Assembly: GCA_035293565.1 (NCBI GenBank)
Contig: DATGMP010000001.1
Span: forward strand, 1-56,960
Length of the DNA: 56,960 bases
Direction of reading: 5' to 3'
Source of the DNA: DATGMP01 sp035293565
GTDB lineage: Bacteria; Pseudomonadota; Alphaproteobacteria; BOG-932; Roseiterribacteraceae
Shown one piece after another: positions 26,953 through 35,872 of this stretch. The notes beneath the pieces were generated by a model. That model was not told where the DNA came from. It was given only the letters and a program-made list of their open reading frames with translations, and made no database searches. Position 1 is the stretch's first letter, and each line of letters starts with the position of its first letter. The position numbers and the translations under genes were made by a program.

Positions 26953-27207
26953 ATGAATCCGGGCGCCTATGTATGGACCCTGATCATCTACGGCGTGACC
27001 GCCGCGATCGTGTATATCTGCTATCAGCTCGTCGCTGTTGAAAAGCTCGAAACCGAGAAGAACGCGACCAAGCAGCTTTACCTCGCCCGGCAGGCGGACC
27101 GTTCGGAGCTCGAGGCCGCCAAGAAGCCTCGACTTCCGGGGATTCCCATGCGCACCACGGGCGGCGTACAGGTCTTAAGCAAGCTGCCTTTCCGATTGAT
27201 TCGCTAA
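26953..27207 (+). CDS. Small single-pass membrane protein, unknown
   Basis: An 84-residue protein with GTGAGGACG ahead of the ATG. One transmembrane helix lies at about 6-27 (YVWTLIIYGVTAAIVYICYQ), followed by a charged coiled segment KLETEKNATKQLYLARQADR. I recognise no family. It is divergent from egtB, so shared regulation is possible, but the 200-bp gap and lack of family leave its role open. Confidence 0.6.
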   Translation: MNPGAYVWTLIIYGVTAAIVYICYQLVAVEKLETEKNATKQLYLARQADRSELEAAKKPRLPGIPMRTTGGVQVLSKLPFRLIR

Positions 27208-27254
27208 AACAATCCCGTCCTCTGAAATTCTACAGTCTTGTCGCCGAGATTCGG

Positions 27255-27282
27255 CCGACACGCTGTCGGAAAACTTTACACT
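27255..27282. promoter_or_regulatory. Activator-site candidates upstream of the PEP-CTERM sigma-54 promoter
   Basis: A perfect inverted repeat CCGACA-CGC-TGTCGG (27255-27269) is followed by CTTTACACT (27274-27282). The nonamer starts 69 bp upstream of the -24 element. The same nonamer begins 70 bp upstream of the other sigma-54 promoter at 40162. Enhancer-binding proteins usually bind 70-150 bp upstream, so both are placed to be activator sites. Function is inferred. Confidence 0.5.
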
Positions 27283-27342
27283 TTTTAATGTCGTGCCTCA
27301 TTAACCATGAGCAACAGTTTGAAATAGCACAATTTTGATTCC

Positions 27343-27358
27343 TGGCACGCCGCTTGCA
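27343..27358 (+). promoter_or_regulatory. Sigma-54 (RpoN) -24/-12 promoter for the PEP-CTERM gene
   Basis: TGGCACGCCGCTTGCA matches the RpoN consensus TGGCAC-N5-TTGCA exactly with the correct spacing. Transcription would start near 27369, giving a leader of about 50 nt before the ATG at 27420. RpoN with the PrsR activator is known to control PEP-CTERM genes in some exosortase systems. Confidence 0.8.
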
Positions 27359-27419
27359 TGGATTGTGGCGAGCCCCTCGGGGCTTGAGTTTGATGCGTTT
27401 AAGCATTCGGAGAAGGCAC

Positions 27420-28013
27420 ATGTTCAAGCATATTGCTCTCGCTGCGGTTGGCGGTCTCGCGCTCATCGCCAGTAGCGCAGCCCAGGCGACGACCTATACG
27501 TCCGGCTCATTGACCCTGAACGACCTTTCGACGCTCGCGAGCTGGGATTCGACGACCGACCTGTCGAGCATGCCGACAATCATCCAGCTCGACCCGACAT
27601 CCCCGCTCAACCTGACGACCGGCCTTGGCAGCTTCTCTAAGCTCGGGGGCCCCGGCTCATTTGCGGGGGGGTCCAGGCTCGATCTCGGCAACCCAAGTTC
27701 CTTCAACACCAATGGCGGTGCCCTCGGACAATTCACTGGGACCTGCGTGACCGGCCAAAACTATAATCCGAGCACGTCGACCTATAGCTTCACGGTATGC
27801 GGCACTTACACCGTCGGTTCGGATTTCTCCAACGCGGGCAACACCCTCACCGGTGGCGAATCGTTCAGTCTGACGCAAGTGGGTGGGCCCGATTCATCCA
27901 TCAGCATCAATGGCACGTTGTTCTCTCCCGCACCGAGCCCCGAGCCCGCTACGCTGAGCCTCTTCGGCGCGGCTTTGGCCGGCCTGGGCGTGGCCCGGCG
28001 TCGCCGGAAGTAA
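27420..28013 (+). CDS. PEP-CTERM sorting domain-containing exported protein
   Basis: A 197-residue protein. The ATG at 27420 follows GGAGAAGG. A signal peptide lies at about 1-22 (MFKHIALAAVGGLALIASSA). The mature part is low in Lys and rich in Ser/Thr/Gly/Asn, with two cysteines (TCVTGQNY, TVCGTYTVG). The C-terminal tripartite signal is SPEPATLSLFGAALAGLG followed by VARRRRK: PEP motif, membrane helix, basic tail. The tail should be cut by an exosortase encoded elsewhere, and the protein probably joins an extracellular matrix or biofilm. It is expressed from the sigma-54 promoter and closed by a strong terminator. Confidence 0.9.
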   Translation: MFKHIALAAVGGLALIASSAAQATTYTSGSLTLNDLSTLASWDSTTDLSSMPTIIQLDPTSPLNLTTGLGSFSKLGGPGSFAGGSRLDLGNPSSFNTNGGALGQFTGTCVTGQNYNPSTSTYSFTVCGTYTVGSDFSNAGNTLTGGESFSLTQVGGPDSSISINGTLFSPAPSPEPATLSLFGAALAGLGVARRRRK

Positions 28014-28041
28014 GACCAAGCGAAAGACCTCTCCGAGTCGG

Positions 28042-28069
28042 GGCGGCGCCTTCGGGCGCCGCCTTTTTT
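28042..28069 (+). terminator. Rho-independent terminator after the PEP-CTERM gene
   Basis: A perfect 9-bp stem GGCGGCGCC / GGCGCCGCC with a TTCG tetraloop and a run of six T. It starts 28 bp after the stop codon. Confidence 0.93.
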
Positions 28070-28075
28070 ATAGCC

Positions 28076-29959
28076 TCAAGCCGCGGCCTGGGGCGCTCCC
28101 CAAGCGACGTCGCGGACCAGCGCCGGAAAGCGCGCACGGACAATGGTCCCGATATCGGGCGTGCTTTCGATCTCCAGACTGCCGGAATGGAGATCCACCA
28201 GCGCCTTGGTCAAGGGCAAGCCCAGCCCGACGCCCTCATACCGGCGCGCAAGCGCGCTATCGATCTGTCCAAAAGGCTCGAGGGCCAGCGCTACATCTTC
28301 CGAACGCATGCCGATCCCGGTGTCGATGACGCACAGCTCGACCGTCCCCTCGACCGCGGCCCGTGCAACTAGGGTGATCTCGCCGCCCGCGGGCGTGAAT
28401 TTGATCGCGTTCGAAAGTAAATTCAGCCCGATCTGGCGGAGCTTCGCCTCGTCACCGCGGAGCATCACCGGCGTCGCGTCCCGCTGCACGACAAGCTTCA
28501 GCTCGGCGGCCTCGCAGCGCTCACCATAGATGCGGGCGCAATCCGAGAGGATCATATTCAGATCGACCTCATCGACCTCCATGCGGAGCTTGCCGTCGGT
28601 GCTCTTCGCGAGATCGAGCACATCGTTGATGATCGCCAGCAGATGCCGCCCGCTGGCCAGGATGTCGTTGGCATATTCGCGATATTGCTGATTGCCCACG
28701 GGCCCGAACTGCTCGCCGGCAATGATCTCGGAGAAGCCGATCACGGCGTTCAGCGGCGTGCGGAGCTCGTGCCCCATATTCGCCAGGAAATTGGTCTTGG
28801 CGACATTGGCGGCCTCTGCCGCCTGCCGGGCGGCCTTGAGACTTTCCTCGCGCTCCTTGAGCGCGGTGATGTCGCTGAGGAAGAGGAAGCGACCGCCCTC
28901 CTCGGTTCCGGACTGGCTGATCCTGAGCCAACGCCCATTCCCGAGCTCGATCTCACCATCGGAGAAGAGCAGCGTCATCCAATCCTGCCGCCGAGCGACG
29001 CTTTCCGGCCGCTCGGCCGCGCCGACCAGCGCCGTCATCAGCGATACGCCGGGCACCAGCAAGCTCGCGATAGAGGGGAAGAATTCGGCTACTTGGCTGT
29101 TGGCGATCGCGATTTTGCTGTCGGCGTCGATCAGCATGACGCCCTCGCGCGAGCCTTCGATGGCGTCCACCAGCCTGGCCTGAGCCGAGCGCCGCTGGGT
29201 CGCCTCGCGCTCCATCATTTCCTGGATGTTGGCCTGCATCGCGGCCAGGGACGCGAGCAGCATGCCGGTCTCGTCGGCGCCGCCCTTGGGGATCGCTGTC
29301 TGAAAATCTCCGCCGGCAACCCGGTTCGCCACGACGGCCGCCGCCGAGAGCGGCCTCAGAATGCGTCGAGCGAGGAGGAATGTAACGACCACGGAAAACA
29401 GCAGTGCAGCGAGCGTGACGCCGATCCCGACGGCACTCGACGCGCCGATCTCGCGCACCGCATTCTCGCGCTGGACGAAGCCTTCGTCGGCGCTGAGCTC
29501 GGTCATGGTGTCGAACTTCTCGATAATCTCCGTCGAGAGCTTGTCCATGGTGGAGGCGGCGGCCGGATCCGACGGTTTGGTTTCATGCCTGAGAGAGTCC
29601 CACCGCCGCGCCAATCCGCTGATTTCGTCGATGAGCGCAGCCGGACGTCCCGACCCGCTTCGCTCGCGCGCCAGGCGCAGATTGTCGAACAGGTCCCTTG
29701 AGAGATCGTCCAGCTTGGAATCGTTGCCATCGGCCGGCCTGCCGGCCAGGCGCTCGCGCAGCAGCTCGTTGTTCATCTCGGAGAAGGTGAAGCTCGCGAG
29801 CCGCGCAAAATTGATCGCCATTAACGGCTTGTCATAGAGATTGGCGACGATGCCGCCGGCAGTCGACATCTGAACGACGCCATAGGCTCCAAGTCCCCCG
29901 ATGACCATGCTCAACAGGAGAAAGGCAGCGAAAATCTGGCTTCGTATGGATTTGAGCAC
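28076..29959 (-). CDS. Membrane sensor histidine kinase (HAMP-PAS-HisKA-HATPase)
   Basis: A 627-residue kinase. TM1 at about 8-30; a helical periplasmic sensor with ETKPSDPAAASTMDKL; TM2 at about 178-198 (VGIGVTLAALLFSVVVTFLL); HAMP to about 250. A PAS-like domain follows (VDAIEGSREGVMLIDADSKI). HisKA H-box FLANMGHELRTPLNAVIGFS, then N-box LNLLSNAIKFTPAGG, G1 VIDTGIGM, F-box LEPFGQIDS and G2 GVGLGLPLTKALVDLHSG. It lacks a receiver, and no response regulator is adjacent, so it is an orphan here. The signal is unknown; it is convergent with the PEP-CTERM gene across its terminator. Confidence 0.92.
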   Translation of the reverse strand: MLKSIRSQIFAAFLLLSMVIGGLGAYGVVQMSTAGGIVANLYDKPLMAINFARLASFTFSEMNNELLRERLAGRPADGNDSKLDDLSRDLFDNLRLARERSGSGRPAALIDEISGLARRWDSLRHETKPSDPAAASTMDKLSTEIIEKFDTMTELSADEGFVQRENAVREIGASSAVGIGVTLAALLFSVVVTFLLARRILRPLSAAAVVANRVAGGDFQTAIPKGGADETGMLLASLAAMQANIQEMMEREATQRRSAQARLVDAIEGSREGVMLIDADSKIAIANSQVAEFFPSIASLLVPGVSLMTALVGAAERPESVARRQDWMTLLFSDGEIELGNGRWLRISQSGTEEGGRFLFLSDITALKEREESLKAARQAAEAANVAKTNFLANMGHELRTPLNAVIGFSEIIAGEQFGPVGNQQYREYANDILASGRHLLAIINDVLDLAKSTDGKLRMEVDEVDLNMILSDCARIYGERCEAAELKLVVQRDATPVMLRGDEAKLRQIGLNLLSNAIKFTPAGGEITLVARAAVEGTVELCVIDTGIGMRSEDVALALEPFGQIDSALARRYEGVGLGLPLTKALVDLHSGSLEIESTPDIGTIVRARFPALVRDVAWGAPQAAA

Positions 29960-30064
29960 GAGCGGCTGTCGCGGGGTCCGGCTAGATCGTTGGTCTTACT
30001 ACCGTGAGTAAGATAACCTCCGATTTAGCAAGATTCCCTTGAGACCCGGTTAACCTTCGAGCAG

Positions 30065-30397
30065 ATGAATCGCGGAACGATAATTACCCGGCTCGCCCTC
30101 ATTGCGACCCTGTTGGCGGCCGTGCCCCATGCCTGGGCCGGTACGGTCGAAGTCTCTCAGAAGGGCCGCAAATTCCTACCGGATTCGGTGTCGATCAAGG
30201 TCGGCGACATGGTGCGGATTCGGAACGACGACGAGTTCCTGCACCACATCTATGTCACGTCGCCGGACTTCAATTTCGATTCGGAGGAAGAGCCGCCGGG
30301 CAACAGCGTGGATATCAAATTTACCAAGGCCGGCGATTTCAATGTCCTCTGCCGCATTCACCCCAAGATGAAGCTCGCGGTGCATGTGAGCCAGTGA
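30065..30397 (+). CDS. Small cupredoxin (plastocyanin-like) exported protein
   Basis: A 110-residue protein with a signal peptide (about 1-25, ending HAWA) and a blue-copper domain. Copper ligands are visible as His in DDEFLHHIYVTSPD, then Cys, His and Met in VLCRIHPKMKLAVHVSQ (C-x2-H-x2-M). The opening TVEVSQKGRKFLPDSVSIKV with VGDMVRIRNDDE is typical of the methylamine-utilisation/plastocyanin-like subgroup. It is likely a periplasmic electron carrier whose partner is not visible. It is monocistronic, divergent from the sensor kinase, and ends near a terminator. Confidence 0.92.
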   Translation: MNRGTIITRLALIATLLAAVPHAWAGTVEVSQKGRKFLPDSVSIKVGDMVRIRNDDEFLHHIYVTSPDFNFDSEEEPPGNSVDIKFTKAGDFNVLCRIHPKMKLAVHVSQ

Positions 30398-30524
30398 CCA
30401 TTCCCCAGTCCCTACGGACCGAAATCGAGGTGAACGGGCACGATCGCGCCGTTTTCTCAGTCCGTTGAGCAAGTCCGGATTTGCCCCACGAGCAGACCAT
30501 TGCCACACACATATCGAGCGATGT

Positions 30525-30547
30525 CGGCCGCCGAGGCCGCCCTTTTT
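30525..30547 (+). terminator. Rho-independent terminator candidate between cupredoxin and acyl-CoA dehydrogenase genes
   Basis: A CGGCC/GGCCG stem with a 5-nt GCCGA loop, then CCC and five T (30543-30547). It lies 128 bp after the cupredoxin stop; moderate strength. Confidence 0.55.
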
Positions 30548-30563
30548 ATGTGGAAGTCGATCA

Positions 30564-31748
30564 CTAATAGGATCTCGGCATCCCCAGGACATGTTCGGCC
30601 ACATAGGCCAGGATCAGATTGGTCGAAATGGGCGCGATCTGCATGAGGCGGGTCTCGCGCCATTTGCGCTCGACGTCATATTCGCGGGCGAAGCCGAAGC
30701 CGCCATGGGTCTGCAGACAGGCCTCGGCGGCGTGCCAGGCGGCCTCCGACGATAAGAGCTTGGCGATATTGGCGTCTTCGCCGCAAGGGCGGCCGCCATC
30801 GAACAGCGCGCAGGCGCGCCTCAGCACCATTTCGGCCGCTTCGAGTTCTGCATAGGCTCGGGCGATCGGGAACTGGACCCCCTGATTCTGACCGATCGGC
30901 CGGCCGAACACGACGCGGTCGCGCGCGTAAGCCGCCGATTTGGCGGTGAACCAGCGGCCGTCGCCGAGCGTCTCCGACGCAATCAGTATCCGCTCGGCAT
31001 TCATTCCATCCAGAATGTAGCGAAACCCCTTCCCCTCCTCGCCGATCAGGTTGGCGGCAGGGACCTCGAGCCCGTCGAAGAAGATCTCGGTCGTGTTGTG
31101 GTTGATCATCGCCTTGAGCGGCCGGATTTCGAGCCCGTGGCCGCGGGCCTGGCGCATATCGACCAGGAAGACCGAAAGCCCGTCCGTTTTCTTCTGAACC
31201 TGGTCTTGCGGCGTCGTGCGCGCGAGCAGCAGCATCAGATCGGAATGAAACGCGCGCGAAGTCCAGATCTTCTGCCCGTCGACCACATAGTGATCGCCCT
31301 TGCCGACAGCCCGCGTCTTCAGCCTGGTGGTGTCCGACCCGGTCGTGGGCTCGGTCACGCCGAAGGCCTGCAGGCGAAGTCGGCCGGCCGCGATCTCGGG
31401 AAGATAAGTCCGCTTTTGCTCGGCGCTGCCATGCCTCAGCAGCGTACCCATGATGTACATCTGCGCATGGCATGCTCCGGCATTGCAGCCCGAGGCGTGG
31501 ATTTCCTCGAGAATTACCGATGCGGCGCGGAGCGGCAGGCCCGATCCGCCATACTCCGCCGGGATTAGGACCGAGAGATAGCCGGCCTCCGTCAGCGCTT
31601 TCACGAAATCGCTCGGATAGGCTTCCGCGGCTTCCAGATCGCGCCAATAGCGGCCGGGGAAATCGGCGCAGATCCGCCGAACCGCTTCGCGGATTTCGGG
31701 ATAGTCCTCACCGATCGGGACGACGATTCCGCTCTCATCAATGCTCAT
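30564..31748 (-). CDS. Acyl-CoA dehydrogenase family protein
   Basis: A 394-residue flavoprotein from the ATG at 31748, which overlaps the CoA transferase stop by 4 nt (ATGA). The fold is seen in LIPAEYGGSGLPLRAASVIL, LQAFGVTEPTTGSDTTRLKT (FAD/substrate region), GDHYVVDGQKIWTSRAFHSD and C-terminal CLQTHGGFGFAREYDVERKW. The catalytic base position of the family falls near the last helix, but I cannot assign it with certainty. It is the last gene of a leftward operon with a CaiB-type CoA transferase and MmgE/PrpD. Confidence 0.9.
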   Translation of the reverse strand: MSIDESGIVVPIGEDYPEIREAVRRICADFPGRYWRDLEAAEAYPSDFVKALTEAGYLSVLIPAEYGGSGLPLRAASVILEEIHASGCNAGACHAQMYIMGTLLRHGSAEQKRTYLPEIAAGRLRLQAFGVTEPTTGSDTTRLKTRAVGKGDHYVVDGQKIWTSRAFHSDLMLLLARTTPQDQVQKKTDGLSVFLVDMRQARGHGLEIRPLKAMINHNTTEIFFDGLEVPAANLIGEEGKGFRYILDGMNAERILIASETLGDGRWFTAKSAAYARDRVVFGRPIGQNQGVQFPIARAYAELEAAEMVLRRACALFDGGRPCGEDANIAKLLSSEAAWHAAEACLQTHGGFGFAREYDVERKWRETRLMQIAPISTNLILAYVAEHVLGMPRSY

Positions 31749-32893
31749 GAACGACCCTCGCCCAAGATGGCTGCAGTGTCCTGGCCCATCGCTGGAACCT
31801 CCTCGTTTCGGTTCGGCCGCGCGCGGTCGAAGGCGAGCGGCAAACCGATGAATTGCAGTCGCTCGTCCGCGCTTCGTCTCATGATGTCGAGCGCCAGCGT
31901 CTGCGGATGAGACGCAACCTGACCCACGCTCTGGACCGGAGCGCAGGGCACGCCCGCGGCTTCCAGCGCCGAGACCCAATGTTCGCTGGGTCCGTCCGAC
32001 ACGACCCCGGTCACCAGCGCATCGAGCTCGGCCTTGTTGCGCACGCGGTCGGCATTGGTGATGAAGCGCGGATCGTCCGCCAGCTCCGGACGCCCGAGCG
32101 CCGTCATCGCCTTGCGGAAAAGATTGTCATTGCCGGCTGCGATCACGATGTCGCCGTCCTTGGTCCTGTAGGCGCCGTAAGGCGCCAGGAAAGCCGACCC
32201 CGACCCCTGCGGTACCGGCTGCTCGCCGGTCAGCGAGTAGGACGTGATGTGGTAGAGCATCCAGCCGAGCGCCGTCTCGAAAAGCGAGGTCTCGACTTCG
32301 CCGCCCCTGCCGGTCTGAGCTCGTCGGAGCAATGCCCCCATGACGCCGATCACGATCCACATGCCGGCGCCCATGTCGATCATCGAGCTGCCGACGCGGA
32401 TCGGCGGCCGACCGATCTCGCCGGTCACGCTCATCAGGCCGCCGAAGGCCTGCATCAGCGGATCGTAGCCCGGCCGTCCGGCAAGCGGCCCTGTACGGCC
32501 GAAAGCGCCGATCGTGGCGTAGATCAGGCGCGGATTCTCGGCGAGCAACGCCTCCGCGCCCAATCCCAGCTTCTCGGCCTGACCGGGCCGTAGATTCTGG
32601 ATCAGTATATCGGCTTCCTCGATGATCAGGCGCTTCAGCGCTGTCCGCTGGCGCTCGTCCTGCAGCTCGACCGCGATCGAGCGCTTGTTGCGATTGAGCG
32701 AGCGGAAGATGGTCGCCGCGCCGTCATGGAACGGAGGCCCCCAGCCGCGGGCGTCGTCACCCTTGCCCGGCTTCTCCACCTTGATCACCTCAGCCCCGAG
32801 TTCGGCCAGGACGAGCCCTGCATAGGGCGCCGCGACGCTGTGGCCGAGCTCGACCACTTTGATGCCCGCGAGCGGCAAAGCAGCTTCAGGCAT
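31745..32893 (-). CDS. CaiB/BaiF family CoA transferase
   Basis: A 382-residue class III CoA transferase; the ATG at 32893 overlaps the 3' end of the MmgE/PrpD gene by 8 bp. Signature LAGIKVVELGHSVAAPYAGL, VLAELGAEVIKVEKPGKGDD, SLNRNKRSIAVELQ, GYDPLMQAFGGLMSVTGE and SSMIDMGAGMWI. The nucleophilic Asp is in MIDMGAG. It moves CoA between an acyl-CoA and a carboxylate. The gene order suggests it activates the substrate of the neighbouring acyl-CoA dehydrogenase, but the substrate is unknown. Confidence 0.93.
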   Translation of the reverse strand: MPEAALPLAGIKVVELGHSVAAPYAGLVLAELGAEVIKVEKPGKGDDARGWGPPFHDGAATIFRSLNRNKRSIAVELQDERQRTALKRLIIEEADILIQNLRPGQAEKLGLGAEALLAENPRLIYATIGAFGRTGPLAGRPGYDPLMQAFGGLMSVTGEIGRPPIRVGSSMIDMGAGMWIVIGVMGALLRRAQTGRGGEVETSLFETALGWMLYHITSYSLTGEQPVPQGSGSAFLAPYGAYRTKDGDIVIAAGNDNLFRKAMTALGRPELADDPRFITNADRVRNKAELDALVTGVVSDGPSEHWVSALEAAGVPCAPVQSVGQVASHPQTLALDIMRRSADERLQFIGLPLAFDRARPNRNEEVPAMGQDTAAILGEGRS

Positions 32894-34217
32894 CGATCGT
32901 CTCCATGCCGAGGGCCCGGCGTAGATGGTTCCGGAACGCGTCGAGCGACGGGCCACGCTCGTCCCGATCGCGGTAGAGCGCGAGACAATCGGCAATTTTG
33001 GCAGTCATCTCGGCATTGGTGGCGGGCCGTCCCGGCGATCCCGGATGGGCGGATATTTCGGTCGACAGGATATCCCGTCCGCCCGCTTCGACCGCTAGCC
33101 GCACGGTTCCGTGATCGAGACCGATGGGCATTTCGCCCGCGAGCGGCTCCTCGGAAAGATCGATCCGTCGCATCAGCGCGCGGACGGCCGGGCGCACGAC
33201 AGCCTCGTCCTCGAAATCCGCGAGGCCTACAGAGCCTTGCGCCAGAGCCGCCGCGATCGTGTAGGCGCCGCAGAATTTGCCCTCCAACCCGGTCTTGGGA
33301 TCGAAAACGATTAGGGGCCGCATGCCCCCGAAAGGCGTCGTCACACGGAGGCGCGCATCGTCGGGCAAGCCCGCGGCTCCCAGACGGTCGCGCGCCTCCA
33401 GCGCCGCAGCGATCAGCCGGTGCGTGAGATAGCAGCAGGGATAGAGCTTTCGCGCGAGCGACATCATGCGGATCTCGACCGCGATATCGGCCGGGTCCTC
33501 GCCGCGCTCGGATCCGGCATAGAGATCGAAATAACCGCGCGGGCCGAATATGTCGGCGTCACCCGTGATCCCGGCCTCCGCCAGCAGCGCCGAGCGAACC
33601 GCGGCCGCGGCGGCAAATCCGGCCTGCACCGGCTTCGCCATGGCGCCGAAATTGCGCTGCAGCCCGCCGGCTTGCGCCGCTGCCAGAGCTAGCGCATGGC
33701 GGGTCCGTGCCCTGTCCAACCCCAACAGATGCGCGAGCGCGGCGCCGCCCGCCGGCGGTCCGATCGTGCAGGTCGCATGCCATCCCTTGTCGTAATGGGA
33801 GAAGCCGAAGATGCGGCTGAGAGCGATGTTGACCGCCAGCCCTACGGCATAGGCGGACAAGGTGCGCTCGGCGAGCACGGGGCGCGCCTCGGACAAGGCA
33901 AGCAACCCCGGAACCAGACAAACACTCGGATGGGTGACGCCTGTCAGCTCGACATCGTCATAATCGAGCGCGTGGCCTGCAGTGGCGTGGATGAAGACCG
34001 CATGCTCGATCGATGCGGCGCCGCTTCCGTCGATCAGCTTCGCCGCGGTTCCACGATAGAGCGGGGCCACGGCCTCGACGACCGGCTCATGCCAGCCTGC
34101 ATAGGCGACCGCCATCGTATCCTCGAAGGCGATCAGCGCCTCCCGCCGCTCCGCCGGTTCGAGCGGCCGCGGTCGTTCGATAAGATCGCAGACACGCTCG
34201 ATGAATGCCGCGCTCAT
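32886..34217 (-). CDS. MmgE/PrpD family protein
   Basis: A 443-residue protein. Family blocks are EDTMAVAYAGWHEPVVEAV, IDGSGAASIEHAVFIHATAG, HALDYDDVELTGVTHPSVC and CTIGPPAGGAALAHLLGLDR. The group includes 2-methylcitrate dehydratase, cis-aconitate decarboxylase and itaconate-related enzymes. It heads the leftward CoA operon and is divergent from a GntR regulator with 118 bp between starts, which suggests a dehydratase or decarboxylase acting on a dicarboxylic intermediate. Exact reaction unproven. Confidence 0.9.
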   Translation of the reverse strand: MSAAFIERVCDLIERPRPLEPAERREALIAFEDTMAVAYAGWHEPVVEAVAPLYRGTAAKLIDGSGAASIEHAVFIHATAGHALDYDDVELTGVTHPSVCLVPGLLALSEARPVLAERTLSAYAVGLAVNIALSRIFGFSHYDKGWHATCTIGPPAGGAALAHLLGLDRARTRHALALAAAQAGGLQRNFGAMAKPVQAGFAAAAAVRSALLAEAGITGDADIFGPRGYFDLYAGSERGEDPADIAVEIRMMSLARKLYPCCYLTHRLIAAALEARDRLGAAGLPDDARLRVTTPFGGMRPLIVFDPKTGLEGKFCGAYTIAAALAQGSVGLADFEDEAVVRPAVRALMRRIDLSEEPLAGEMPIGLDHGTVRLAVEAGGRDILSTEISAHPGSPGRPATNAEMTAKIADCLALYRDRDERGPSLDAFRNHLRRALGMETIDA

Positions 34218-34335
34218 TCAGGTCCTCCCGGATGTCCGTACATTTCTGGACCGCTCGCGAACCGGGGTCAAGCGACTTGCAGGGCTTTGTCCGGTCAATT
34301 ACTCTCTCCCGATCGCAATCGAGTCGGGAACCGCC

Positions 34336-35067
34336 TTGGCCCGGTACAAAGAGTTGCGCGAGACGCTTGCCGAAGAGATCGCCGCCGGAATTCATCCCGT
34401 GGGGGGTCGCTTTCCGACAGAGTTCGAGCTGTGCGATCGCTTTGGCGTCAGTCGCCACACCGTGCGCGAGGCGCTGCGGGCGCTGGAGGGTAAGGGCCTC
34501 CTCTCCCGTCAAGCAGGCGCCGGTACGACCGTGCTCGCGCGCGCCAGCGAACCGCATTACACACGCATCGTCGGCTCGCTCGAGGAGCTATCCGATTACG
34601 CGACCGACACGCGCTTCGAAAAGCGTTATGAGGGCATCCTCCACGCGCGCGAGACGCTGGCGGAGCTCTTGGGCGCGCCGGCCGGCGGCCGTTGGCTTCG
34701 CCTCGCCGGCATGCGCTGGCAGGGCGAAGAGCGCGTCCCCGTTTGTTGGACGGAGATCTATGTCGCCGAGCCCTATATCGCCGTGCGCAACGACGGCATC
34801 GAAAACGGTGCGCCCGTCTATGAGCGCATCCGACGTCGCTTCAATCTAGAGATTGCCGAGGTGGAGCAGCGCGTCAGCGCCACCCCGATGCCCGCCGATA
34901 TCGCCGCCCTGCTGACCAGCGAGCCCGGGGCGCCCGCGCTGCTCACCCGCCGGCGCTATTTCGCGGAAGGCGGCGGCCTCCCGTTCGAGGTGTCGTTGAG
35001 CCTCCATCCCGCCGACCGCTACGCCTTCGTCCAGACCCTCCGACGCACCGACGGCAAGGTGACCTGA
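34336..35067 (+). CDS. GntR family regulator with UTRA domain
   Basis: A 243-residue regulator if it starts at the TTG at 34336. The open frame extends upstream to 34201, but that would overlap the divergent MmgE/PrpD start. N-terminal winged helix YKELRETLAEEIAAGIHPVG, RFPTEFELCDRFGVSRHTVR and EALRALEGKGLLSRQAGAGT; UTRA ligand domain from about residue 75 (YATDTRFEKRYEGILHARET to YAFVQTLRR). It shares its last base with the next ATG. Most likely it controls the flanking catabolic genes with an acyl or sugar-acid ligand. Confidence 0.88.
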   Translation: MARYKELRETLAEEIAAGIHPVGGRFPTEFELCDRFGVSRHTVREALRALEGKGLLSRQAGAGTTVLARASEPHYTRIVGSLEELSDYATDTRFEKRYEGILHARETLAELLGAPAGGRWLRLAGMRWQGEERVPVCWTEIYVAEPYIAVRNDGIENGAPVYERIRRRFNLEIAEVEQRVSATPMPADIAALLTSEPGAPALLTRRRYFAEGGGLPFEVSLSLHPADRYAFVQTLRRTDGKVT

Positions 35068-35855
35068 TGCTCCCCGCCTACTCCACGCTCGCGACCGCGG
35101 TCGCGGATTCCGTGCTGACCGTCACGCTGAACCGGCCTGAGGCCCGCAACGCGCTCAATACCCAGATGGGACGCGACCTCGGCGATCTCTGGACCCGGCT
35201 CATCGCCGATGCAGGCGAGATTCGCGTCGTCGTCCTGACCGGCGCCGGCAGCGCCTTCTGCGCCGGCGGCGACCTCAAGGAGCGCGACGGCATGACCGAC
35301 CTCGATTGGCAGCGCCAGCACGAAATCTTCGAGCGCGCGTTCTGGTCGGAGATGGAGTGTCCGATCCCGATCATCGCCGCGGTCAATGGTCACGCCTTCG
35401 GCGGCGGCCTCGAATTCGTCCTGGCGGCCGATTTCGCGTACGGCGCACGAGGCGCCAAGTTCGCGCTGACGGAAGTATCGCTGGGCATCATGCCGGGTGG
35501 CGGCGGTACGCAGAACCTGCCCCGCGCGGTCGGCGAGCGCCGAGCCAAGGAGCTCATCCTGTCGGCCAAGCCGTTCACTGCCGAAGAAGCTGCCGCCTGG
35601 GGCGTGCTCAATCGGGTCTGCGAAGGCGGGGAATTGATGAAAGAAGCGATGGAGACGGCCCGCGCAATCGCGACCAATGCGCCACTTTCGGTTCGCCAAG
35701 CCAAAAGATCGATCCATTATGGCCTGCAGAGCGATATCGCGACTGGCCTGCGCTTCGAGATCGAGGCCTATAATCGGCTGGTGCCGACCGAGGATCGTCG
35801 CGAGGGGGTCCGCGCCTTCAACGAAAAGCGCAAGCCGGTCTATCGGGGACGCTAA
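35067..35855 (+). CDS. Enoyl-CoA hydratase/isomerase (crotonase) family protein
   Basis: A 262-residue crotonase. The ATG overlaps the GntR stop by one base. Signature blocks: LNRPEARNALNTQMGRDLG, oxyanion GAGSAFCAGGDLKERDGM and VNGHAFGGGLEFVLAADFAY (Glu present), then LTEVSLGIMPGGGGTQNLPR with a second Glu. Both catalytic Glu positions of true hydratases are therefore retained. Located between a GntR regulator and a quinone reductase; part of a fatty or aromatic acyl-CoA route that cannot be specified. Confidence 0.9.
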   Translation: MLPAYSTLATAVADSVLTVTLNRPEARNALNTQMGRDLGDLWTRLIADAGEIRVVVLTGAGSAFCAGGDLKERDGMTDLDWQRQHEIFERAFWSEMECPIPIIAAVNGHAFGGGLEFVLAADFAYGARGAKFALTEVSLGIMPGGGGTQNLPRAVGERRAKELILSAKPFTAEEAAAWGVLNRVCEGGELMKEAMETARAIATNAPLSVRQAKRSIHYGLQSDIATGLRFEIEAYNRLVPTEDRREGVRAFNEKRKPVYRGR

Positions 35856-35872
35856 AGCCGAAAGGAGCTGCC

